NCBI GenBank assembly: GCA_947494195.1
Contig: CANLUC010000008.1
Coordinates: 1-63,328, forward strand
DNA: 63,328 bases
Origin: an uncultured Nesterenkonia sp.
GTDB taxonomy: Bacteria > Actinomycetota > Actinomycetes > Actinomycetales > Micrococcaceae
Reading direction: 5' to 3'
The translations under genes were made by a program, and so were the position numbers. The notes beneath the pieces are model-generated. The model saw only the letters and a program-made list of their open reading frames with translations. It made no database searches and was not told the origin of the DNA. The stretch's first letter is position 1; the number at the start of each line of letters is the position of its first letter. Positions 52,061-61,079 of this stretch are shown here, one piece after another.

Positions 52061-53266
52061 TTAGCCGCCGGAGGTGTCGACCTCTGCGGCCTGAATCATC
52101 TCCCGCTGCGCCTCGTTGAGCTCCTGGGACTCCAGCCAGTCCTGTGGGAGGTGGACCTTCTTGGGCGAACCGGCCCGGCCGCGCGGCCCTTCGGCGTCGG
52201 CTCCAGGGTATTCCAGGCTCTGATCCAGCTGCCCGAGCAGATCCTCGAGCTGGGCCATGGTCTCCACGGCCACGAGCTGGGTGCGCAGCTGCGAACCCAC
52301 GGCGTAGCCCTTGAAATACCAGGCCACGTGTTTGCGGATGTCCTGCATCGCCTTGCGCTCGTCCCCGTCGAAATACGGGATGAGCATCTGCGCGTGGCGC
52401 AGCAGGGTGGCGGAGACCATCGGCAGATCGGGGCGATGCCGCTCGGGACGTCCCTCGAAGGCTGCCTGGAGATCACCGAAGAGCCAGGGCCGTCCCTGAC
52501 AGCCGCGGCCGACGACGACGCCGTCCACCCCGGTCTGTTCCACCATCGCCACGGCGTCCTCTGCTGACCAGATGTCACCGTTGCCCAGCACCGGGATGTC
52601 GGTGAGGGACTCGCGCAGCTCCGCGATCGCGGACCAGTCGGCCTGGCCCGAGTAGTGCTGACGGGCGGTCCGGCCATGCAGCGCCACCGCGGCGACGCCG
52701 GAGTCCCGGGCGATCTTGCCGGCTACGATGAAGGTGAGGTGATCCTCGTCGATGCCCTTGCGCATCTTCACGGTCACCGGGATGTTCGCCTTGGAGGCCT
52801 CGCGCACGGCGGTGGCAACGATGGACTCGAAGAGCCGGGTCTTCCAGGGCAGGGCGGAGCCACCACCCTTGCGGGTGACCTTGGGGACCGGGCAGCCGAA
52901 GTTCATGTCGATGTGGTCGGCGCGGCCCTCTTCGACCAGCATGCGCACGGCGTGCCCGGTGGTGACCGGGTCCACCGAGTACAGCTGCACCGAGCGGGGC
53001 ACCTCATCGGGTTCGTGCTTGATGATCCGCAGGGACTCCGGGCGGCGCTCCACCAGGGCGCGGGCGGTGACCATCTCATTGACGAAGAGCCCGCCGCCGT
53101 AGTCGCGGCAGAGCCGACGGAAGGCGGTGTTGGTGATCCCGGCCATCGGGGCGAGCACCACCGGGGTGTCCACGGTGATGGGGCCCAGCTTCAGCGGCGG
53201 CAGCAGCGCGCCCGTCCGCGGCGGGGCTGTGTCTGACTGCGGCGGGGCGGCGGTCTCAACTGTCAT
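52061..53266 (-). CDS. dusB: tRNA-dihydrouridine synthase (DusB-like)
   Basis: An FMN enzyme reducing uridine to dihydrouridine in tRNA. The 401-residue protein has VVLAPMAGITNTAFRRLC at the N-terminus, MNFGCPVPKVTRKGGGSAL with the catalytic cysteine, VTVKMRKGID, VALHGRTARQHYSG and VLGNGDIWSAEDA. It lies between the GNAT gene (11 bases) and dgt (10 bases), so the three probably form one transcript. Confidence 0.93.
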   Translation of the reverse strand: MTVETAAPPQSDTAPPRTGALLPPLKLGPITVDTPVVLAPMAGITNTAFRRLCRDYGGGLFVNEMVTARALVERRPESLRIIKHEPDEVPRSVQLYSVDPVTTGHAVRMLVEEGRADHIDMNFGCPVPKVTRKGGGSALPWKTRLFESIVATAVREASKANIPVTVKMRKGIDEDHLTFIVAGKIARDSGVAAVALHGRTARQHYSGQADWSAIAELRESLTDIPVLGNGDIWSAEDAVAMVEQTGVDGVVVGRGCQGRPWLFGDLQAAFEGRPERHRPDLPMVSATLLRHAQMLIPYFDGDERKAMQDIRKHVAWYFKGYAVGSQLRTQLVAVETMAQLEDLLGQLDQSLEYPGADAEGPRGRAGSPKKVHLPQDWLESQELNEAQREMIQAAEVDTSGG

Positions 53267-53277
53267 GGAGGGAGTCC

Positions 53278-54243
53278 TCAGGCTGCGTCACGGGCGTAGA
53301 TGAGCGCCTCGAAGTCGAACTCGGCCAGGCCTGCCTCGATGAGTTCATCGGTGACGGTCTTCAGCGGCACCATGGCGTCATCGACCTCCACCTTGACCGG
53401 GAAGTGCGCGGCCAGCATGGAGAGCATCGCGCGGCAGGAGGTCTCGGCGTCGGCCTCGGGCAGCTCCGGGTTCCAGCCCAGCAGCACGTCGGCGGGATCC
53501 TCGGTGCGCTCGGGGGTGTAGCTGATCGCGAAGGACAGGATGCTGTTGTCTCCGCCGTTGGCGGTGTCGCGCAGCACCACAGCACCCGAGGCGCCGGTCT
53601 CCGGGGCCAGCAGCATCTGCTGGGCCCGGCCCACGGTCATCTCGGAGCGGTCCCAGGTGTGCACGGCGTTGTAGAAGTCGGCGACCAGCTGGGTGAGCTC
53701 CACCGAACCGGTGGCGAGGTCCTCCAGATCGAGGCCCGCGCTGTCCAGGTCGGGCAGCTTGATCGCGCCGGGCTGGACCACGACCTGGCGGGAGGCCTGG
53801 ATCTTGGTGAAGCCGTTGTCCTTGAGAAAGCACTGCGCAGCGGAGCGCTTGGCCACCCGCGACTTCAGCGACTGCACGGCGCAGTTGGGCACCTCAGCCT
53901 CGAGGATCTGCAGCATCTGCGCGGCCACACCTCGGCGGCGGTGCTCGGGAGCGACCTCCGCGTAGAAGGACAGCCGGTCAGGGTGCAGCGAGGAGCGGAA
54001 GATTGTGGCCGCCGCGACGGGCAGACCCTCGGCCTCGGCCACGATGCAGCGGGACCAGGGGTCGTTCGAGGAGGGCCGCAGCAGGCTGCGGTCCTGGTGG
54101 TGCATCGAGTTCTCCGGGTCCCCCCAGACCTGGAGCAGCTTCAGATCGTCACCTTCCGCCCAGGGCCGCACCGTGAGACCGGAGTCCAGGGTGAGGCGGG
54201 CTGGATCGGCAGGGCGAGCTGCGGCGTCGTGCTCAGTGCTCAT
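53278..54243 (-). CDS. GNAT family N-acetyltransferase, probably tandem-domain
   Basis: A 321-residue protein. The first half is a clear GNAT domain: LTVRPWAEGDDLKLLQVW, then RLSFYAEVAPEHRRRGVAAQML with the acetyl-CoA loop (R-R-R-G-V-A) and CFLKDNGF. The second half could be a degenerate second GNAT domain, as in mycothiol synthase-like proteins, but lacks the loop. The substrate is unknown. The ATG at 54243 has AAGGA upstream; a longer frame reaches 54288. It leads the GNAT-dusB-dgt unit. Confidence 0.75.
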   Translation of the reverse strand: MSTEHDAAARPADPARLTLDSGLTVRPWAEGDDLKLLQVWGDPENSMHHQDRSLLRPSSNDPWSRCIVAEAEGLPVAAATIFRSSLHPDRLSFYAEVAPEHRRRGVAAQMLQILEAEVPNCAVQSLKSRVAKRSAAQCFLKDNGFTKIQASRQVVVQPGAIKLPDLDSAGLDLEDLATGSVELTQLVADFYNAVHTWDRSEMTVGRAQQMLLAPETGASGAVVLRDTANGGDNSILSFAISYTPERTEDPADVLLGWNPELPEADAETSCRAMLSMLAAHFPVKVEVDDAMVPLKTVTDELIEAGLAEFDFEALIYARDAA

Positions 54244-54390
54244 CGCGTGTCCTTCAAGAGTGCAGACAGTGTCGTTCAGGTCAACCAATCTATGGTAGTA
54301 CCGTTTCTCGGCACTGCCAAAGCGGCGAGCACGCGGCGCGATACCCGCTGTTCAGCGACTCAGTCCAGCGGATCGGCTCAGCACCTCGGC

Positions 54391-55773
54391 TCAGCCCAGC
54401 AGCTTGACCGCGAGGTAGGACTGCACCTTGTCCAGCGAGACGCGCTCCTGGGTCATCTCATCGCGGTCGCGGATGGTCACGGCCTGGTCCTCGAGAGTGT
54501 CGAAGTCCACGGTGATGCAGAACGGGGTGCCGATCTCGTCCTGGCGGCGGTAGCGCCGGCCGATGGCCCCGGAATCGTCGAAGTCGATGTTCCAGTGCTT
54601 GCGCAGCTGATCGGCGAGGTCCTGCGAGACCCCTGCCAGCTCCGGCTTCTTCGAGAGCGGCAGCACGGCGGCCTTGACCGGGGCGAGCTTCGGGTGGAGC
54701 TTCAGCACGGTGCGGGTGTCCACGCCGCCCTTGGTGTTCGGCGCCTCGTCCTCGGTGTAGGAGTCCACCAGGAAGGCCATCATGGCGCGGGTCAGTCCGA
54801 AGGACGGCTCGATGACGTAGGGGGTGTAGCGGGTGCCGCTGGCCTGGTCGAAGTACTGGAGCTTCGCACCGGAGGCATCGGTGTGCGAGTTCAGGTCATA
54901 GTCGGTGCGGTTCGCCACGCCCATGAGCTCGCCCCAGGCCGAGCCCTGGAAATCGAAGCGGTACTCCAGGTCGATGGTGCCGGCCGAGTAGTGGGCACGG
55001 TCATCTTCGGGGACGTCGAACTTGCGCAGGTTCTCCGGGTTCAGGCCCAGGTTGACGAACCAGTTGTAGCAGGCGTCCACCCAGTGCTTGAACCACTCGT
55101 CGGCCTCGTCCGGGTGGGTGAAGTACTCGATCTCCATCTGCTCGAACTCGCGGGTGCGGAAGATGAAGTTGCCGGGGGTGATCTCGTTGCGGAAGGCCTT
55201 GCCGATCTGGCCGATGCCGAAGGGCGGCTTCTTCCGAGCCGAAGTGACCACGTTGTTGAAGTTCACGAAGATGCCCTGGGCGGTCTCGGGGCGCATGTAG
55301 TGCAGCCCCTCCTGGTCATCCACGGGGCCCAGGAAGGTCTTCATCAGGCCGGAGAACTGCTGCGGCTCGGTCCACTTGCCGGGCTGGCCGGTCTCGGGAT
55401 CGCGGATGTCAGCGAGCCCGTTCTCCGGAGGGTGGCCGTGCTTGGCCTCATAGGCCTCGATCAGATGATCGGCGCGGTACCGGCGGTGGGTGTGCAGCGA
55501 CTCCACCAGCGGATCCGAGAAGGTCTTGACGTGGCCCGAGGCGTGCCAGACCGCCTGGGGGAGGATGATCGCTGAATCCAGGCCGACCATGTCGCCGCGT
55601 CCACGGACGAAGGTCTGCCACCATTCGGCCTTGATGTTCTCCTTGAGCTCGGTGCCCAGCGGCCCGTAGTCCCAGGCAGACCGTGTGCCTCCGTAGATCT
55701 CTCCGGACTGGAACACGAAGCCGCGACGCTTCGCCAGGGAGATGACTTTGTCGAGTGCGGTCTCTTTGGCCAT
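54391..55773 (-). CDS. glyS: Glycyl-tRNA synthetase (homodimeric type)
   Basis: A 460-residue class II synthetase charging tRNA-Gly. Landmarks: [39 protein letters not shown] (motif 2 region), [35 protein letters not shown] and [16 protein letters not shown], all of the eukaryote-like single-chain enzyme. It ends with the anticodon-binding domain ([20 protein letters not shown]). I chose the ATG at 55773 ([10 protein letters not shown]); a longer frame continues upstream without conserved sequence. Confidence 0.96.
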   Translation of the reverse strand: MAKETALDKVISLAKRRGFVFQSGEIYGGTRSAWDYGPLGTELKENIKAEWWQTFVRGRGDMVGLDSAIILPQAVWHASGHVKTFSDPLVESLHTHRRYRADHLIEAYEAKHGHPPENGLADIRDPETGQPGKWTEPQQFSGLMKTFLGPVDDQEGLHYMRPETAQGIFVNFNNVVTSARKKPPFGIGQIGKAFRNEITPGNFIFRTREFEQMEIEYFTHPDEADEWFKHWVDACYNWFVNLGLNPENLRKFDVPEDDRAHYSAGTIDLEYRFDFQGSAWGELMGVANRTDYDLNSHTDASGAKLQYFDQASGTRYTPYVIEPSFGLTRAMMAFLVDSYTEDEAPNTKGGVDTRTVLKLHPKLAPVKAAVLPLSKKPELAGVSQDLADQLRKHWNIDFDDSGAIGRRYRRQDEIGTPFCITVDFDTLEDQAVTIRDRDEMTQERVSLDKVQSYLAVKLLG

Positions 55774-55791
55774 GTGGCAGATACACCTCAG

Positions 55792-55820
55792 GTAGTACGG
55801 GATGAAGACAGACTGCGTCA
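55792..55820 (-). promoter_or_regulatory. Candidate glyS promoter
   Basis: On the minus strand TGACGC (plus 55815-55820) and TACTAC (55792-55797) are separated by 17 bases, a sigma-70-like pair. A GAGGTG ribosome site lies between it and the ATG. The remainder of the 184-base gap (55774-55957) shows nothing else. Confidence 0.45.
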
Positions 55821-55957
55821 GCTTATCGCGAGGACCGCGGGAGTGCGGAGTCAGCACGGACCTGTCCGCGGGAGGACGCGGCCACCGCCCAGTGCCGACC
55901 CCACACGACCCTCGTTTCCCTGGCAGGGACTTCGCTGCCGTCTTGTGGGCCGTCGTG

Positions 55958-57103
55958 TCATGGTGTCCCGAGCACCAACCCGTATTTGAGGTCGAGCTCA
56001 GCGATGGCTGCCCCCACTTCGCGGCGCAGCGCATCCTTCTCTGCGGCTGGAAGCCAACATGCATCGACGGCCCGCAGAGCCATCTGGCTCAGCTGCTCGT
56101 GCGTGGCTCCGACCTCGGAGGAGAGGATGTTGTACTCATTCGTCAGTGAGTTCGGGAACATGCCCGGATCATCGGAGCAGGGGACCACGTGGAGACCTGC
56201 ATCAAGCATGGCTCTGATGGAAGCTCTCCGCCACGGTCGCCAGGACCGACGTGATGTCACACATCCGACGGTGAAGACCACTTTGTCCTCGCGCAGACGC
56301 GCGACGACGTCATCGTCTTCGAGCACGTAATAGCCGTGGTCGATGCGATCGCAGCCAAGGTCGTCGAGGCAGGTGATGGTGTTCCGGGCGCTCGGCTGGT
56401 GCTCAGAGGAATGGGCCGTTCTCCCCAGTCCCGCTCGTCCCGCCAGCTGGTATGCCTCTACGAAACGTTCCGGCGGCCCCACCGTCTCCAGATTGTCGAG
56501 TCCGACGCCTGCCACATAGGGATGCGGATGCTCGACCACTGTCCGCACCCATGCAAGCGCCTCCTGCGCGGTCTTCGACCGGTCGATCCCCGCGATGAGG
56601 CGACCCGTCATGCCGAACTCACGCTCGGCAAGCTCGACCCCTCGCGCGAGGGCCTCGACGTACCCCGTGTAGCCCAGCCAAGCCAGATGCCCCGGGAGCT
56701 CGTCGAAGAACAGTTCGAGGTGGCGAACGTTGGATCGCAGCCGCGCGTCCTCGAACGCCTCATAGACGATCCGCGTCAGATCCCCGCTGCTCTGCAACGA
56801 CTGTGTCACCCATGCGCAGGCCTGGAAGAGAGAGTATGACGTCGTAGGTTCTCCCGACGAGGGGCCCTGAGGGACAGGGATTCGGGTATTCCGGTACAGC
56901 GACGGATCCGGTGGGCGGGAGTTGATATCGCGGTAGATGACCTCCGGGTCGTCGGGCAGCTCGAGACCAGCCCGTCGGGCCATCTCGGCGAAAGTCGTGG
57001 CGCGCACGGTCCCGATCAGATGGCAGTGGAGGTCGACCTTGGGCAGCTCCTTGATCCAACCCTCCGGAACTGAACCGCTCGAAGGAGTCGCGTCCTCGCT
57101 CAC
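55958..57103 (-). CDS. Divergent adenosine deaminase-like metal hydrolase
   Basis: A 381-residue member of the adenosine/AMP deaminase superfamily. Zinc ligands are in [13 protein letters not shown]; the catalytic segment is RTAHSSEHQ, where classical enzymes have [15 protein letters not shown] replaces [25 protein letters not shown] matches the SDDP...EY block. The usual CPxSN block is instead [11 protein letters not shown]. These changes suggest a substrate other than adenosine. It is translated from an ATGA overlap with the transporter receptor gene, so it probably acts on the imported compound. The substrate is not known. Confidence 0.75.
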   Translation of the reverse strand: MSEDATPSSGSVPEGWIKELPKVDLHCHLIGTVRATTFAEMARRAGLELPDDPEVIYRDINSRPPDPSLYRNTRIPVPQGPSSGEPTTSYSLFQACAWVTQSLQSSGDLTRIVYEAFEDARLRSNVRHLELFFDELPGHLAWLGYTGYVEALARGVELAEREFGMTGRLIAGIDRSKTAQEALAWVRTVVEHPHPYVAGVGLDNLETVGPPERFVEAYQLAGRAGLGRTAHSSEHQPSARNTITCLDDLGCDRIDHGYYVLEDDDVVARLREDKVVFTVGCVTSRRSWRPWRRASIRAMLDAGLHVVPCSDDPGMFPNSLTNEYNILSSEVGATHEQLSQMALRAVDACWLPAAEKDALRREVGAAIAELDLKYGLVLGTP

Positions 57104-58197
57104 TGGCCGGAGACCTCTCGCGCGAAGCGATTGACCCAGTCGTCTCGAGTCTCGACCAGCTCGGTCGGATCCAAGGTGGAGTATCCGGCATCCACCGGGT
57201 CCTCCGCGATGTCGCCGACGACCTCGGTGAGTTCAGCCGGGATCTCTGCTTCGAGATTCACGGGAAGGTCTCCCACGATCTCAGCCGAACTCGTCTGGCC
57301 CTCCTGACTGAGGAGGTAGTCGATGAACTGGTGGGCCGCTTCAGTGTTGGCAGCTCCCTCGGCGATCATCGCGCGGTTGGTGGCCATGAAGCGATTGTCC
57401 TCTGGTGCGACCCACCCCACGGGTTCTCCGGAGGACACCAGATTGGTGGCGAAGCCGTTCAGGCTGCCCGCCGCGGCGATCTCACCCTGCGTGAGCAGAT
57501 TCGTCACTTCGGTCGATGAACTGTAGAACTGAAGCACGCCTGGTGCCCACTCGGCTAGCTGCTCGTAGGCGGCGTCCACGTCGTAGGGCCCGCTGCCGTA
57601 GTGCCCCGCAACGCCGCTGACCATGAGCTGACCTGCGGTCACGGAGATGTCGGGAAGCGCCACCCGCCCTGATAGCGCTTCATCCCCCCACATGTCCCAG
57701 CTCGCAGCCTCCTCGGCGTCGAGTTCATCGGTGGAGTAGAGGGTCCCGTAAAGCTGATAGCTGTAGGCCGGTCCGAGGTAGGTGTCCTCTGTCGCGAAAT
57801 CCGCGATCTCTTCCATTGAAGGGACCTGGTCCTGCTCAAGCTCCGCGAAGAGCTCATCTTGCTGGCCAAGTGCGGCGTAGTAGTCGCTGATCAGGACGAC
57901 GTCGACCCCGGGATCCTCCCCTGCTGAAAGCTGCAATTGTGAGAGTCGGTCTGCATTGGATCCAGTGTCGAGCTCGACCTCGATTCCGGTCTCTTCGGTG
58001 AAGGGATCCACCACTGCTTCCTGGAACTCTTCGACGCCGAACGGGAATGTGCTCACCACGAGGGTCTCGTCACCGTCCTCCGTGGTCGCCGAGGAGCCGC
58101 AGGCACTGAGCAAGAGGCCACTGGTGATCAGTGCTGCGGTGGCGACGCCGGGACGCGACGCTGGAGAGTGCTTCTTGGAAAAGGTGGAAACTGGCAC
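57100..58197 (-). CDS. PotD-like ABC transporter substrate-binding lipoprotein
   Basis: A 365-residue extracellular binding protein. The lipobox is LLSAC near residue 33, after a hydrophobic segment. The mature sequence begins LVVSTFPFGVEEFQEAVVDPF and has GIEVELDTGSNADRLSQLQ, in keeping with the spermidine/putrescine/iron-type (family 1) receptors. The best start is GTG at 58197, six bases after AAGGA; a TTG at 58212 lies within that ribosome site. It is separated from the ATPase gene by 78 bases and overlaps the deaminase gene by four. Confidence 0.85.
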   Translation of the reverse strand: MPVSTFSKKHSPASRPGVATAALITSGLLLSACGSSATTEDGDETLVVSTFPFGVEEFQEAVVDPFTEETGIEVELDTGSNADRLSQLQLSAGEDPGVDVVLISDYYAALGQQDELFAELEQDQVPSMEEIADFATEDTYLGPAYSYQLYGTLYSTDELDAEEAASWDMWGDEALSGRVALPDISVTAGQLMVSGVAGHYGSGPYDVDAAYEQLAEWAPGVLQFYSSSTEVTNLLTQGEIAAAGSLNGFATNLVSSGEPVGWVAPEDNRFMATNRAMIAEGAANTEAAHQFIDYLLSQEGQTSSAEIVGDLPVNLEAEIPAELTEVVGDIAEDPVDAGYSTLDPTELVETRDDWVNRFAREVSGQ

Positions 58198-58275
58198 GGG
58201 CGTTCCTTTCAATCGGGGGTCAAGCTTGATCGTGGGTCAGACTTCATGGGGCAGCTGGGTTCGAGGGCGCTTGGT

Positions 58276-59331
58276 TCAGAGCTCAATCAGGCTCGCGGTG
58301 GGAGCGACGACGTCGACCTGGTCCCCCCGCTGCAGTTCCCGGGCGGCTTCGGCGCGGATGTCACACATCAGGCGAACTTCTCGACCGTTGGCCTCCCGCG
58401 CCGAGACGGTGACGAGCACGTCGACGCCCCGGTAGGCGAGATCAAGGATGTGTCCTTGCAGCCGGAGTCCACCGAGAGGTCCCTGGGATGTTCCTGCGGG
58501 CACGACTCCGAGGTGCTCGGGCCGAACGGTCAGAGTCGCGCCGTCGGAGGAGGAGAGGAAGTTCTCGTAGCCCATGAACTCGGCGACGAACCGGTTGGCG
58601 GGTGCGCCGAAGACCTCCTGGGGTGCGCCCTGCTGCATGATCTTGCCCTCGCGCATGACCACCATCTCGTCGCTCATCTCCAACGCCTCGTCCTGGTCGT
58701 GGGTCACCAGGACCACCGAGAGTCCGGTCTCGCCCTGTATGCGCCGGATCTCGCTTCGCATCTGGACTCTCAGTCGCGCGTCCAGATTGGAAAGCGGCTC
58801 GTCCAAGAGCAGGAGTTTGGGACGGACGGCGATCGCCCGGGCTAGAGCGACGCGCTGCTGCTGACCCCCGGAGAGCTGACGTGGCCTGCTTTTGGCCAGG
58901 TGTCCCAGCCCCACCATGTCCAGGCTCTCTTGGGCACGGCGGTCCTGTTCGGCGCGGGGGAGCTTGCGCAGCTTCAACCCATACGCGACGTTTTCGGCGA
59001 CTGTCATGTGGGGGAAGAGCGCGTACGACTGGAACACCATCCCGAGCCCTCGACGCTCCGGTGGCAGCCGGGTCGCATCCTCACCTTGGATGTAGATGGT
59101 TCCGCTGCTGGGTTGGCTGTACCCAGCCAACATTCGCAACGAGGTCGTCTTGCCGCAGCCGGACGGGCCGAGCAGTGTGGTCAGTCGACCCGCGGGGATC
59201 TCCAGGGAGATGTCGTCCACGGCAGTGAAGTCACCGAACACCTGGCTGACGTTCTTGAAGCTCGCAGCGGGCGCGGACTGCGGATCAGGGTGATCCTCTG
59301 GGTTCCGACGGAGCGGAGTGGTGGTGTTCAT
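58276..59331 (-). CDS. PotA-like ABC transporter ATP-binding protein
   Basis: A 351-residue ATPase. Walker A is LLGPSGCGKTTSLRML, the signature LSGGQQQRVALARAI, Walker B LLLLDEPLSNLDARLR and the H-loop VVLVTHDQDEALEMSDEM. The C-terminal 110 residues form a TOBE/MOP-type domain (LTVRPEHLGVVPAG ... GHILDLAYRGVDVLVTV), as in PotA and FbpC. It overlaps the preceding permease gene by four bases. Confidence 0.9.
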   Translation of the reverse strand: MNTTTPLRRNPEDHPDPQSAPAASFKNVSQVFGDFTAVDDISLEIPAGRLTTLLGPSGCGKTTSLRMLAGYSQPSSGTIYIQGEDATRLPPERRGLGMVFQSYALFPHMTVAENVAYGLKLRKLPRAEQDRRAQESLDMVGLGHLAKSRPRQLSGGQQQRVALARAIAVRPKLLLLDEPLSNLDARLRVQMRSEIRRIQGETGLSVVLVTHDQDEALEMSDEMVVMREGKIMQQGAPQEVFGAPANRFVAEFMGYENFLSSSDGATLTVRPEHLGVVPAGTSQGPLGGLRLQGHILDLAYRGVDVLVTVSAREANGREVRLMCDIRAEAARELQRGDQVDVVAPTASLIEL

Positions 59332-60125
59332 CGATTGATACCTCCGAAGATCTTGGCGAATCCGACTGTGCGCTCGGCGATGACTGCAATGACCATGGTT
59401 GCGGCGAGGATGAGCGTCGAGGTGGCGGCAATCATCGGGTCATAGCTCTGCTGGACGTAATCCAGCATCGTGATGGGCAGGGTGCGCGACTCCCTGCTCT
59501 GCAGAAGCAGAGACAGCGGGACATTGTTGAAGGACGTGATGAAGCCGAGCAGCGCGGCTGAGAAGATCCCTGGCCGCAGAATCGGGAGCGTGATCGTGAA
59601 GAAGGTCCGCAACGGCGAGGCGCCCAGACCGCGAGCGGCCTCCTCCAGAGAGACATCCGATCCGGCCAATGCGGCGCCTGTGACGCGCACGGCGTAGGGC
59701 AGCAGCAATGCCGTGTGGCCGAGCAGCAGCACCGGCCAATTGTCGACACGGAAGGTGATGATGAGTTGTTGGTAGAGCGCCAGGCCAACGACGAGCTCGG
59801 GAATGATCAACGGCGAGAGAAAGAGGCCCTCGACCAACCCCTTGCCGGGCAGTGCGCCTCGATAGATCGCCAATGTCGCTGGAACGCCGACTGCAAGAGC
59901 CAGAAATGTCGAGGCCACCGCTAACTGGAGGCTGGTCAGCAGAGCGCCCGTGAACGGCGCGTAGCTCAATGCCGCATCAAACCATTGGAACGACAGTCCT
60001 TCAGGCGGGAATCGCAGAGTCGAACCGGATGTAAAAGCGGTCGCGACGACGAACAGGATCGGGACCAGCATGACGATGTAGCCAACGATCGCCAGTGCGG
60101 CCGCGACCGGTTTGCGGGTGTTCAC
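59328..60125 (-). CDS. PotC-like ABC transporter permease
   Basis: A 265-residue permease with about six hydrophobic spans. The EAA loop reads EEAARGLGASPLRTFFTITLPILRPGI. It starts MNTRKPVAAALAIVGYIVMLVPI. Its ends overlap those of both neighbours by four bases (ATGA), so translation of the operon is tightly coupled. Confidence 0.88.
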   Translation of the reverse strand: MNTRKPVAAALAIVGYIVMLVPILFVVATAFTSGSTLRFPPEGLSFQWFDAALSYAPFTGALLTSLQLAVASTFLALAVGVPATLAIYRGALPGKGLVEGLFLSPLIIPELVVGLALYQQLIITFRVDNWPVLLLGHTALLLPYAVRVTGAALAGSDVSLEEAARGLGASPLRTFFTITLPILRPGIFSAALLGFITSFNNVPLSLLLQSRESRTLPITMLDYVQQSYDPMIAATSTLILAATMVIAVIAERTVGFAKIFGGINR

Positions 60126-60946
60126 GCGGTGGCTCCCTTCCGCCCGATACGAGCAGCAACGGTGGAGACCAGGACCACCAGAATGGTCATGACGATGGCC
60201 GTGGCTGACGCGCTCGCCCAGTCAACGGTCACGCTGGAGTACGAGTAGAGCTCCGTGGAGAGCAGCCGTTGGCGCGAACCACCGAGCAGGTAGGGCGTTG
60301 TGTAGGCCGTGACGGATCCCGCGAACACGAGCGTCGCGGCCACCACGACGCCTGGCATCGACAGGGGCACCACGACGTCCCAGAAGGTCCGACCTCGGCT
60401 GGCGCCGAGTCCGCGGGCGGCATCGTCGAGTCCAGCATCGACCTGAGAGACGGCCGAATAGCAGGCAATGATCGCCAAAGGCAGGAACAGCTGGGTCAGA
60501 CCCATCACGATGGCGAATGGGGTGTAGAGCATCTGCGGCGGTGTCTCGGTGATTCCGAAGTGCACAAGGAGCTGTCCAAGTGCTCCATTGGAGCCAAGGA
60601 TCACCAACCATCCGAAGGTCCGCACCACGTTGCTCAGCAGCAACGGAAAGATGGCAAGTGCCAGGAGCACTCCACCCCAGCGAGAGGTGGATCTTGCGAG
60701 GATGTATGCGATGGGAAACCCCAGGGCGAGACATACAGCGGTCACGATGAGACCGAGTCCCACCGTGCGTCCAATGATGCGCAAGTCGTAGGGGTCGGTG
60801 AGCATCTCCCCGAGTCGGATGAATATCTCGGAGGCGTCTGTCCCTGGTGCCGCGAACAGGATGCCCATGGCTGGTGCCAAGAATCCAAAGATCAGGAAGG
60901 CCAGCCCCGGAAGCAGCAGGAGAGCGAATGTTCCGCGTCGTGTCAT
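60122..60946 (-). CDS. PotB-like ABC transporter permease
   Basis: A 274-residue permease and the first gene of the operon. The EAA loop is DDAARGLGASRGRTFWDVVVPLSMPGV. The ATG at 60946 follows GAAGGGAACAGG; the open frame extends to 61000 across the operator. It is divergent from the lacI-type gene, whose product probably represses it. Confidence 0.88.
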   Translation of the reverse strand: MTRRGTFALLLLPGLAFLIFGFLAPAMGILFAAPGTDASEIFIRLGEMLTDPYDLRIIGRTVGLGLIVTAVCLALGFPIAYILARSTSRWGGVLLALAIFPLLLSNVVRTFGWLVILGSNGALGQLLVHFGITETPPQMLYTPFAIVMGLTQLFLPLAIIACYSAVSQVDAGLDDAARGLGASRGRTFWDVVVPLSMPGVVVAATLVFAGSVTAYTTPYLLGGSRQRLLSTELYSYSSVTVDWASASATAIVMTILVVLVSTVAARIGRKGATA

Positions 60947-60959
60947 CCTGTTCCCTTCG

Positions 60960-60981
60960 TGAATGTAACCGGTTTCATTCA
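60960..60981. promoter_or_regulatory. Operator O1 for the LacI-type repressor
   Basis: A 22-bp palindrome with one mismatched pair: outer TGAATG and CATTCA around TAACCGGTTT, with the CG centre typical of LacI-family sites. A TACGCT -10-like element on the minus strand (60981-60986) abuts it, so bound repressor would cover the transcription start of the transport operon. It ends 14 bases before the permease start codon. Confidence 0.8.
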
Positions 60982-61029
60982 GCGTACGGGGATGGACCAC
61001 GGAAGCTCCAGCCCTGGCGGTTAAATCCG

Positions 61030-61073
61030 TGTAAACGATTGGATGGATCCGGTTTCACATCAACCCGTATCAT
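61030..61073 (+). promoter_or_regulatory. lacI-type gene promoter with possible second operator
   Basis: TATCAT (61068-61073) lies six bases before the ATG at 61080, a leaderless start. Half-sites TGTAAACG (61030-61037) and CCGGTTTCA (61049-61057) resemble O1 and may allow autoregulation or looping; the pair is not a clean palindrome. Confidence 0.5.
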
Positions 61074-61079
61074 GTGAGC

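Noticed and set aside
61074-61079. GTG at 61074 as start of the LacI-type gene
   Set aside because: It directly follows the TATCAT -10 element, so it would lie upstream of the transcript start; ATG 61080 fits a leaderless mRNA.
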